From the NCBI GenBank assembly GCA_029721435.1, contig CM056583.1:50571620-50635619 (forward strand): a stretch of DNA of 64,000 bases, given 5' to 3'. Origin of the DNA: Gymnothorax reevesii (Eukaryota > Chordata > Actinopteri > Anguilliformes > Muraenidae). Positions 56,085 to 64,000 of the stretch are shown here, piece by piece; position 1 is the stretch's first letter; the number at the start of each line of letters is the position of its first letter. The translations under genes were made by a program, and so were the position numbers. A model generated the notes under the pieces. It did no database searches and was not told the DNA's origin. It saw only the letters and a program-made list of their open reading frames with translations.

Positions 56085-57003
56085 GGCCTGCAACGCTTTC
56101 CAAAAAATGTTGGGAAGGGGGCCATTAAAGACTGGTAAGGTGGTAAAACAAATTTGAATAATGATATGATTTGAAACAGATCATGTCAGGAGGTGGTTGT
56201 AACCATCAACTGGTGCATAAGCAGCATCCAGGAAAACCCTGGTCCTTCAGGAGCAAAGATGGGCCAAACATCAGCAATTGGCCCAGAAATGCACAAGATA
56301 TCAATTACAGGTGTGAAAACTGTGCTTTTCAAAGAAAAATAGGAGGTGGTTTGGACACCTTATACTCTATGGTGCAGAACATAAAAAGATTCAAAACAAT
56401 CTGGAGGAATTTTCTGGGCATCAGGTCACACGCATAAGATGAATGCGTGTGATGACCACTCACTCAGACTCAGGCAGGGATAACAATCACTTACCATACA
56501 GCTCACATCAAAACGAAGAAAATCAAGAGAACTCTCCCTAACTTACCGCTGTCTTGCCATCTTTGTATCGCTACTCTACCGCCGGAATAACTCATTGTTT
56601 CGCGCCATTAGTGCTGTAAGTCTTTTAACTGCCGACAGTGATCTTGAGTCGGTGCCAGGTAAGGAAATGTAGTTCCTGACCACGTCTGGTTTCCTTAACT
56701 AACCGACTGCACATGACCACACCTCTTTACCGCCTCAATGCCCAGACACCTCCACTCTGCGTTAAAAATAAGATGAATGCTAAACCATGGTAAACAGGAC
56801 CTGTCCCAACTTCTTTGAGACCTGTAGCAGCCATCAAATTTGTAATGAGCTCATTTTGAGGATGAATTTGTAAAATTTCTCAGTTTCAACATTTGCTGTT
56901 ATCTCTGTTCTACGGTGAATTAGCTGGTGTGATTTGAAAGTCATTGCGTTTTGATTTCATTCACAATTTACACATTTACTCTGTCCCAACTATTTCGGAG
57001 TTG
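56085..57003 (+). mobile_element. Tc1-like family F-type deletion copy
   Basis: It begins with AACGCTTTCCAAAAAATGTT-type inner terminal sequence. Then come a leader (GGTTGTAACCATCAACTGGT), an N-terminal fragment (VQNIKRFKTIWRNF-like, 56370-56420) and, after a large internal deletion, the 3' region ACCTGTCCCAACTTCTTTGA to CAACTATTTCGGAGTTG with TA at 57004-57005. The outer left repeat is not visible. A 321-bp unrelated insert sits at the deletion point (56447-56767). Confidence 0.75.
56447..56767 (+). mobile_element. Retroposon-like insert with 13-bp target duplication
   Basis: ATAAGATGAATGC flanks both sides (56434-56446 and 56768-56780). The insert starts GTGTGATGACCACTCACTC and ends CTCTGCGTTAAAA. 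A long direct duplication and an A-rich 3' end are what LINE-driven insertion makes. The body is GC-richer than its surroundings and has no clear polymerase III boxes. On the minus strand it contains ATGGCGCG and two good splice-donor strings (GTAAGTTAGG, GGTAAGTGATT), so it may be a copied piece of a transcribed locus. No match elsewhere in the window. Confidence 0.6.
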
Positions 57004-57506
57004 TAAAATATCATTGTTGTATCTCACACAGAAAGTCTTTGTCAAAATATTGCCTTACATAATTTTTGTTTATTTGCCAAGCTGAAGCGAATCTGGATGA
57101 CGAGAACTAGAACCTCAATAACCTATGTAAAAATTTCGAGTGGGGATTCCCCTTTTTTGCTTTTCATGCAAACCTGCAAAAAATATAACCTCAACTTTAA
57201 ATTTAAAATGAAATAAGATACACGCTGAACCACCTGTGATGTGTATCCTGGAAGGGTTTCGTCACTGGCTACTATATTTATAAATGCTTTGTATCCCTGT
57301 GCCGCGTTTTCTCAGACAACCTCCTGCGTTTCTATCCTCATATTGCTCTGAAGTCACCGTTACCTTCTCCCGACCCTACCACGATAGAACTCCATTTTGA
57401 TGTGATCTGTACAGTATCTTTAAGTGATATTTCCACATAGGTTTACCAAAGTAATCCTGGGCCTTTTTCAAGTTCCACAATCATGAAATTACATCCAAAA
57501 AGGCCA
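57004..57506. other. Unassigned DNA
   Basis: No feature is recognised between the Tc1 right end and the second TTAA element. Confidence 0.5.
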
Positions 57507-59417
57507 TTAACCCCTTTGTGCAGAAGCCAAATCTGGCTATTTAGGTGTTACCCGATTTAAGGCTTTATAATTCAAGATTGCAGCTTTACAGGCAGAAAAA
57601 CTTTGGCTCAATTGAGTCTAGACACTTGAAGCATTTAGACCCCCATCGTATTTCAGTTTATTTTTATGATTTTGGTGGAGAAAAGCGGCTGCAAACACAA
57701 AAAATCTTCATGAAAATTCAACTTTGGATTAGCAAAAAAAATAATACTGACAATTGAAAAACTGTCGGCGCTTAAAACTATACATTTCTGGAATCATAAA
57801 CTTCTTGACCACAAGTACAATTCATCTTGAACATTACATTCTAGATTACCCTCTTGCTATGAGCCAAATTAGACAGCTATCCAGGTGTCTCCCCAAAGTC
57901 TGAGATCCATCTAAATGGTTCATGTATTAATATGCATTAATCATATATTTAACACAAATTAACTTTTGGGGCATGAAATTCAGCATGAACTAATGATTTA
58001 CTGGTTGAGTTTAGCATGAATGTATCAATATCAGAGCAGTTGAACATCATTAGTCATCAGTAACCTCTCCAAACACAAAACATACCTTTTCTCCATAATA
58101 AAGTTAACAATATTTTCCATTTTTCTTTGAAGTCCCCCAAGCATTAAATAAAGTGCTGATTAAACAGCTATAACATTCATGCTGCAATGAAAAGCTAACC
58201 GCTCTCACATTCGAGCTCATAACCTTACACCTTATAAGGGTAAAAACTCACTAACTCAGTAATATCTGAATTCTGAAATACACCATGTTTTAACAGAACA
58301 GAAATTTCACTTTCAGGAAAAATCAAACGACATATGCCTCCATATTCAACAGAATGGTGTGATGAACGTACCGAAGGATCTACCGACGTGCGTGGGATGC
58401 ATGCATTTGGAGAAACGAAAACCTCGGCATTCGATGCCTTTAAACGCGGTATAAATTCTACAGCAAAAAGCCATATTAGAGCAAAATGTAAACAGAGTAG
58501 AAGTATAACCTGCTTTCTTCATTGATGCCCTCCTCCAGAGACACATGTATCGGGTAAAAGGAACCCTCCAATACTGTTTCATTCGGAATAATTCCCATTG
58601 ACCGCGTCCATACAACGTTTATCTTGTAAATGAAACTGAACACTTCAGCCCAGTTTCGGGTGTTTTTGTTTCTTTATCGCATCATTTTCAGTTGCGCAAC
58701 CGTGGCCAACATTCGAAGAACACAACCGACCTTACTTTTACGGTTAGCTTTGTATCCTATTCTTATTGTCCGATCAATGTATTTCAGTTATTGAGGAAAG
58801 TTTAAACACTCGGGAATTGGATAAGAAACGAGTCTATCAATACATCGTTAACGGGGAAGCTTCACAAGGGCGTGAACTATAACTGCAGAGTAACGCAGAT
58901 GAATCTGAGTATATAGTTGAGTGACTGGCTATCGACACCAGTACTTGGGTGGATAGAAGGGAGCGCTGAATTTGGCAATGGAGGAATCAACGCGTTAATC
59001 CATGGGAGGGAACTACGCATAGTTTGTGTGACATGACTGTAATTCACAGTAGAATGTGAGAGCATCAATACAATGTCGGATTTTTTGCTTCACAAAACGT
59101 ATTTTTTTAACCACTAATTGGAATACTGTTGGCTCACTGTAGCTAAAATGGTTGCTACAGAGTACTAAGTTTTTTTCTGTCTCATGTGATAATTTTTTGA
59201 AACTACTGGATCGATACTATGTGTTTGCACATCAGGCTTAGCTGAGGAGTTTAATTCTTGCAACTGAAAAACAGGGATTGGAGGGAAGTTCTCCATACTC
59301 TAAATCGCATTTCAGCTCTGCCTGCTCAATAGATGATCCGGGGGTGCCATCTCGTGGTCAGGTACTGAAACTAAGTGCTTAAATTTGCAGGTCTATAGAC
59401 ACGAGCGTCTACATCTG
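57507..59417. mobile_element. TTAA (piggyBac-type) non-autonomous element, copy 2
   Basis: It starts with TTAA (57507-57510) and CCCCTTTGTGCAGAAG and aligns with copy 1 (44256-46540) to ACATCTG at 59417. The last 23 bp or so, including the right terminal repeat and TTAA, are missing; a Tc1 fragment follows. The length of 1911 bp equals copy 1 without its hAT MITE and one duplication copy (1921 bp) within the missing end and small indels. It lacks the MITE. The copies differ by many substitutions, so they are old. Confidence 0.85.
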
Positions 59418-59429
59418 CAACTGTGCAAA

Positions 59430-59765
59430 AAAAATAAGCCTTACATTTACAGTGTCCAGAAGCACAGCTACATCTGTGATGGCCTAACAAACAGACAAAA
59501 CGTTTCTTGCAACCAGAAGACTCAATATTTCCGGTCTCTTTGCAGATTAAAAAGTCTGGCGTGTGCTCCAGACCAAAGAAGAAAAGGACCGTCCAGAGTG
59601 TTACCAGCTACAAGTCGAAAAGCCATGCTATGTTGGGTTTTGTCAGGCCAGCGGCAAGGGTTGTATACTGTATACCTCTGTGAAGGCACCATTAATGCTG
59701 AAGAGAACACAAATTTGGGGAGCAGTATATGCTAGTTTCAAGACAACATCTTTTCTAGGGATGCC
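59430..59765 (+). pseudogene. Tc1-like transposase middle fragment
   Basis: Plus strand. KPYIYSVQKHSYI-like residues (59440-59475) are followed, in changing frames, by KEEKDRPECYQLQVEKP (59566-59620) and CEGTINAEENT (59678-59712), then QTTSFLGMP-like residues to 59765. In related Tc1 elements these blocks run from the middle of the catalytic domain to just before the second Asp. No catalytic acid is preserved. It adjoins the broken end of the TTAA element on the left and the 77-bp micro-MITE on the right. Confidence 0.75.
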
Positions 59766-59769
59766 CATG

Positions 59770-59846
59770 TACACTGCTCAAAAAAAAGGGAACACTTAAA
59801 CAACACAATATAACTCCAAGTGTTCCCTTTATTTTTTTGAGCAGTA
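59770..59846. mobile_element. 77-bp Tc1-derived micro-MITE
   Basis: TA, then CACTGCTCAAAAAAAAGGGA and ACACTTAAACAACACAATA, lead directly to the inverted end TGTTCCCTTTATTTTTTTGA then GCAG and TA. Both ends match the terminal repeats of a full-size fish Tc1 family (ACTGCTCAAAAAAATAAAGG type, from memory) and virtually the whole interior is gone. Confidence 0.88.
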
Positions 59847-61044
59847 TATTTCCAGAATGTCAGGCACATTTCAATGCAATAAATAATTGCAGCAACCACT
59901 ATTTAATGTAACCATTTGAATCAGCACAAAAATTATAGTATCTATATCGATTGTCCTGATGTCAGATATGAGAGAGAGAGAGAGAGATGTGTGCACGTGG
60001 GCGTGAGTGCGTGTGTAGGTATGTGGGTATGTGTCCTTCAGCTGCTTTCACACTGGAGGCAAAACAAATTTTTCGCACGACTGATTACATTCAAAGTCAA
60101 TGCAAAGATGTGTATTTGCGTCTTTGCATTGACTTTGTAATCTGTGTGTGAAAAATTCTGAATTCTGAAATCTGAATTTTCTGATTTGGAATTGCAAATA
60201 TTTTAGATTTAGTCCATCTGCAGTTTGTGTTTAACAAGCCAGTTAAGGATACCATAACTACATAGAGACATAAAGATGTATGATAAATAAACTTCATTTA
60301 ATTGCATTATTGTGCATTCATTTTGACTCATTGCAACATTTTACAGACTCACTATCTGGGGCATATACATTAAAAGACACCAAGGCTACTAAATTCCTGT
60401 ATTTTTTTCAGTCCCTTTTCAAGTATATTTAGATAAAACCACATTTACCTGTCAATTGGTGCAGCAAATATTCCACAGTACTGGAAAATGGTGAGCAGTT
60501 TTAAAGTGGTGTCACCTGTTGTGCACTGATATTTGTATTGTAAACAAGGTACCAAAATATAACTGCGTCAAACATCACTCATGTACAGAAGGTTTCCTGT
60601 TTGCAGCTGATGCTGAAGTTCCTGTTTACACCACAATACACCAGTTAATCAGAGTTAAAAAAAAAAAAAGTCTTCGAAAAGCAGATCTGAAAGCAAGCCA
60701 TCCTTCTGCAACAATTTCTGCTGTTCCTAATATTATCCTGTCTTTCCATCCACCATCAACTTCAAAGCTACACACTAATGTACAACAGTATTTTAGCCTG
60801 AAGTAAAATACTTGGAGCTCAAATTGTGACTTCGTTCCACCCAAGCCCTTGGGCAAAACAAAGTGATTTTACCTGCTGTAACAAATAAATGCCACCACTA
60901 ATGTGCATGTTTGGTACCTGAATGGGGTATTTATACTCTGGCAAGACATAAAGAACAGATAATCAGAATTAGACCACAAGCAGAAGACAATCCCTGGATC
61001 TGACCCCTGGATTTTCTACCTCTCATACATACAGCCATATATAT
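59847..61044. other. Unassigned DNA with a hairpin and GA repeat
   Basis: It holds a GAGAGAGAGAGAGAG run at about 59972-59987, a hairpin (60066-60160) and a poly-A run near 60659-60669. No gene is recognised. Confidence 0.5.
60066..60160. repeat. Hairpin repeat
   Basis: CAAAGTCAATGCAAAGA (60092-60108) and TCTTTGCATTGACTTTG (60121-60137) are perfect inverted copies; pairing continues outward through GATTAC and AATTTTTC to arms of about 40 bp. The loop is TGTGTATTTGCG. Confidence 0.85.
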
Positions 61045-61214
61045 CTGAAAAGACACAATTTTAATGATTTTTGGCTTGTTCACTAAACTTGATTTTAAAT
61101 GAAATAAATGAAACAACCAAGATGTGCTGGAAATGTAGACTTATAGCCTCAATTTCAGGGTTTTCTCAAATATATTCCTTTAACTTTTAAGAAGTACAAC
61201 TATTTGCACACACC

Positions 61215-61430
61215 CCTCCCCAATTTTAGGGGCTCAGAAGCAGACATGAGAGTAAAAGTCCTGCCATGTTTTTCTTCCACCCAAGAACTCATCCAGCTGA
61301 TTTCTCTGATTAGTTCCACCTCCTTGAGGGGGAATCAAGCAAATTAAGAAATTAACAAACATAATTCCGCAGTGGATTTTTACTCTTTAAACCTTGATTT
61401 TCCACCTCTGCTCAAGAGTTCATAAGTAAA
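61215..61430. repeat. MITE-like insert (AAAAGTCCTGCCATG type)
   Basis: AGTAAAAGTCCTGCCATG, CACCCAAGAACTCATCCAGC and the closing ACCTTGATTTTCCACCTCTG are a known fish dispersed element, related to the fragment at 53857-53940. It lies inside Tc1-C. Confidence 0.55.
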
Positions 61431-62183
61431 ACACTGATATATAAAATGACTATTCAGTTTCTGATAATGTAATTACGAGTCTTAAGCAGTCAATGATGTG
61501 GACTCAATGTCTGGAGGCCAAAGAGGTCACCAGATGATGGGTTTCTTCCTGAGTGATTCCCTGCCAGGCCTTCACGGCAGCAGTCTTCAGAAAATCCTTC
61601 TTGTGTTTTGCGTGTTTATCTTTCAATTCTGTATTCAGCAAGTCAAATGCATTATGGACAGAGGAAGGACAGACAAGTCCATAACAGAGCATTCCACTTC
61701 TTTGCCTTAAAGTCTCAGTTTGCTTTTGCAGTAAGCTTCATGTCATGTTCCATCTGCATTATGAAGCCCAGTCCAATTGGTTTTGAAGCATTTGGCTGAA
61801 TCTGAGCAGGTAATATGGTAACACTGTGCAATTCAGAATTCACCGTGCTGCTTTTATCAGCTGTCATGTCAATTTAAGCAATCCAATTCCACTGGCAGCC
61901 GTGTATGACCACTGGGCCTCATTCACCAAAAACTTCTTAAGAATCTTCTTAGATTCTTTCTTACGGTGTTCTTAAGGTTCTTAAGAAAACTCTACGTCGG
62001 ATTCATCAACTTGTTCTTAAATGGATGAATCCCATCTCCTCGTGAATGGAGAGCGCATGCCTGTTGAGCCTAATTAACATATGATTAGCAAAGGTAACTG
62101 CCCATCAATGCCCATAAAAGGGCATGAAACTGCAGGGCCATGGGCAGGCACGGATTTCATACAGAGGAAAAAGCAAAAACAAA

Positions 62184-62697
62184 ATGTCGAAAGCAAAAAG
62201 TAAATCATTTGAAGCGCAGTCTGTAAAGAGAGAGAGAGAGAAAAAAAAAAAAAAACTTTCGTAGTTCAGAGGAGGTACTCCTGCAGGAAAAAAAAAAAAT
62301 CCAAATCGCTATAATTTTTTTTTTTTTTTTTAATTATTATTTTATGAATAGTTAAATTTATCCACCCTAGTTTTTAGGAGTACCATCAACTGTCTGGATA
62401 CAAACATGCGCTCCATAAAGGCAGTAGTTTACCACAGTGCGTGCAAGATAAAATAACGTCTTAGTATTGGACTGAGGGTCACATCAATGGCTTGATTTAT
62501 TATTTATTCACAGATGAAGTCCCGCAGAGCCAACCTGCAACAGAACCAGACCCGCTTACAGCATTACCTCCATGCGTACTCAGTCCTGTGCCTCTCCTCG
62601 CCGGATCTTGGAAGCGGCGTTGGACAATCAAGAAAGGATACCAGACACGCTCGATAAGATTGCCTCAACACTCGCAACCATGTCCAGTACACTCTAA
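62184..62697 (+). pseudogene. Harbinger Myb/SANT-like protein, remnant
   Basis: ATG at 62184 gives MSKAKSKSFEAQSVKRERE, then poly-A, then NFRSSEEVLLQE in another frame (62256-62290). The NFSSEEV-type phrase begins the Myb/SANT domain of the helper protein that Harbinger elements encode and which carries the transposase to DNA. The centre of the domain is deleted. A likely last exon follows: PRRILEAALDNQERIPDTL then DKIASTLATMSSTL and a stop at 62695-62697, a 39-codon open stretch in one frame. A competing frame from 62492 is open for 69 codons but reads as low-complexity Pro/Ser. Confidence 0.55.
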
Positions 62698-62814
62698 TTG
62701 AGAATTAAAAAAAAAAAAAAAAAGATGTGCACTGAAACCGGTCTGTCCTCATTTTTGAGGTGATGGACTTAGTTGTTTGTTTAAAAATCTGACTGTTTGA
62801 TTCAAATTGCAATA

Positions 62815-63206
62815 TTAATGCAACTTTATCCACAAACGGGCAATTAATTGCACCCGAAGTCGAACAGCGAGCCCGCAGTCTTGTCCCATCATTGCGTCAA
62901 GCCGCATATCGTCGTGGTGTAGTGGCTGAGGGGAAAATGGCACATCACGCTTCATAGCGATGTGTGGGACACAGCAGGCCATGATTATCCTACAGACCTG
63001 TAATGGTGAGGGAGAGTCATAAATTAGCAGATGCAAGGAGTTTGATTAAACCTGACTTTAGTCTAAGCGGTTTTTATAATAAAAAAAACTCTTCAGTTCT
63101 CTTTACATACCTTCTCCAGTTTGTACAGCAACCTGCCACCTGCTGCGTCCAAACACATCCGACGTCCCTTCAAAATGCCGATGGTGGAACTTGTGCGTGC
63201 ATGAAA
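62815..63206 (-). pseudogene. HARBI1-like transposase, C-terminal exons with intron
   Basis: Minus strand. The upstream exon (about 63206-63111) reads TIGILKGRRMCLDAAGGRLL then YKLEK and meets a donor GTATGT at 63110. The intron is 113 bp (63110-62998), ending CCATTACAG. The last exon (62997-62815) reads VCRIIMACCVPHIAMKRDVP, later MMGQDCGLAVRLRVQLI and LWIKLH before a stop at 62817-62815. GILKGR and CRIIMACCVLHNIA-type phrases are hallmarks of HARBI1-family DDE transposases near their C-terminus. The catalytic Asp residues upstream are deleted and the Glu expected before the GILKG phrase is not present, so it is inactive. Reading frames in both exons are intact across the splice. Confidence 0.8.
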
Positions 63207-64000
63207 CTGATTAGCTATATGAAATCTGAGGGTTGGTCAGTGGTGTCATTAACCAGGGGGCCAGGGAATATCCTCGATCCCATTATAAAACAAATCAAAT
63301 TAAGATCAAATCAAAAGACACTTTTGAGGGAAATTGAAATTACTAAAAAATACGTACCAATGAGTCATGCGTCACCAGCTGCTCCTTGTTCGCATTCCCA
63401 CGGAGCTGTTTTGCAGTGTTGGTATATTTATTTTAAAATAAAACATGCTCTGTAAATTACGAAAAGAAATAAATGACAGAAATATCACTGTAATATCGCG
63501 TTTTAATGAACTGCACAATAGAAGACAACATAACTAATGAGCCAACATGTCGACATTGGAATGTGCGCAAGAGTACTCCTAAGTGTTCGTAGGATTTGGA
63601 CAAGAAAACATTCATGAATGCCACAATCTTTGTAAAAACTTTGTAAATAGGACTTAAGAACAAATTGGTTCGTATGAACGGTTTGTGAATGAGGCCCACT
63701 GTTCTTGGATGAAGTGGCATTCTACAGATTGACAGCATTTCCTTTCTCTCTCTATGCATAGCTTTTCCCATTATTCTGGTACAAGTCGACCATTGGCTTA
63801 CCTGTCCAGGATGTTGTTCCAGAACTACCAAAGCCATTTTAGATTTTTTTTGGGCAAACTTCTAGTTCATGTTTGCCAATCTTGTGGCTAACCCCCTATA
63901 TTTACTTATATATAGCCTTCCCTTGATTGTTGACCTTAGCTGAGGCAAGTCCTGCTGTTCTTTTCATGTTAGTCAGAGTTTCTTTTCAGACCTCCTAGAT

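Larger units (their letters stand above)
61914..63697. mobile_element. PIF/Harbinger element (1784 bp) with ACT target duplication
   Basis: The left end GGGCCTCATTCACCAA (61914) and inverted right end GGGCCTCATTCACAAAC (63697) share 13 perfect bp. ACT flanks both sides (61911-61913 and 63698-63700), a 3-bp duplication as Harbingers make. TTCTTAAG words repeat near both ends. Inside are remnants of the two genes these elements carry: a Myb/SANT-like protein on the plus strand and a HARBI1-like transposase on the minus strand, the latter with a recognisable intron. It is internally deleted and inserted into Tc1-C. Confidence 0.88.
61045..64000 (-). mobile_element. Tc1-like family C, split by Harbinger, cut by window edge
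   Basis: Minus-strand Tc1. The 3' terminal region is 61045-61205 (GACACAATTTTAATG, then GATTTTAAATGAAATAAATG). The coding 3' half is 61440-61910, and the coding middle resumes at 63701-64000 after the Harbinger insert. Transposase residues include FLKTAAVKAWQGI-type helix sequence (61560-61600), LVVLEQHPGQ (63805-63840), and CTRIMGKAM (63750-63790). It is heavily decayed with stops. A MITE fragment (61215-61430) also interrupts it. Confidence 0.75.

Noticed and set aside
63003..63455. 150-codon plus-strand frame
   Set aside because: It is antisense to the Harbinger transposase exon and intron and has no domain features.

Overview
The window looks like a repeat-dense, AT-rich intergenic or intronic stretch of a ray-finned (teleost-type) fish chromosome. 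Nothing in it reads as bacterial or as a viral genome: there are no operons, no ribosome binding sites and no long clean reading frames. Everything recognisable belongs to the mobile-DNA mixture usual in teleosts: many Tc1/mariner fossils from at least six families, a PIF/Harbinger element, TTAA-flanked (piggyBac-type) elements, a hAT-type MITE, a pogo-like N-terminus, a Rex3/RTE-like LINE, tRNA-derived SINEs and several long hairpins. Family names come from recognising motifs and terminal repeats, not from a database search. I found no host gene I can defend. One 62-codon open frame with a CPLC motif (10592-10777, minus strand) and one Crypton-like N-terminal fragment (29980-30213) are the nearest to coding sequence of interest.

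Layout. 1-2990: three abutting Tc1 fossils, then a 296-bp tandem pair with a tRNA-like tail. 2991-8700: mostly unassigned DNA with one TIR MITE (5375-5814) and a 111-bp tandem pair (6991-7189). 8700-14070: hairpins, two copies of a shared unknown repeat next to Tc1-B fragments, a SINE and a tandem pair of tRNA-like modules. 14231-22404: two long inverted-repeat elements and a near-complete Tc1-A (20802-22404). 22405-28800: a second SINE, a LINE fragment with RT motif A, a composite of two inverted Tc1 halves and a foldback element. 29500-33740: retroposon tails, the Crypton-like fragment, two long near-perfect hairpins and a Tc1-F with both TIRs and TA flanks (31831-33383). 33970-44255: largely featureless. 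44256-46540 and 57507-59417: two copies of one TTAA element, the first carrying a hAT MITE whose empty site is preserved in the second. 53720-57003: a pile of Tc1, Harbinger-end and pogo fragments. 59430-64000: a Tc1 fragment, a 77-bp Tc1 micro-MITE, and a Tc1-C split by a 1784-bp Harbinger element.

There is no gene pathway here. The content is a record of insertions inside insertions, and its main value is dating by nesting: Harbinger is younger than Tc1-C, the hAT MITE is younger than the TTAA element, and a retroposon-like insert is younger than its Tc1 host. All transposase frames seen are broken by stops, frameshifts, lost catalytic residues or deletions, so none looks autonomous.
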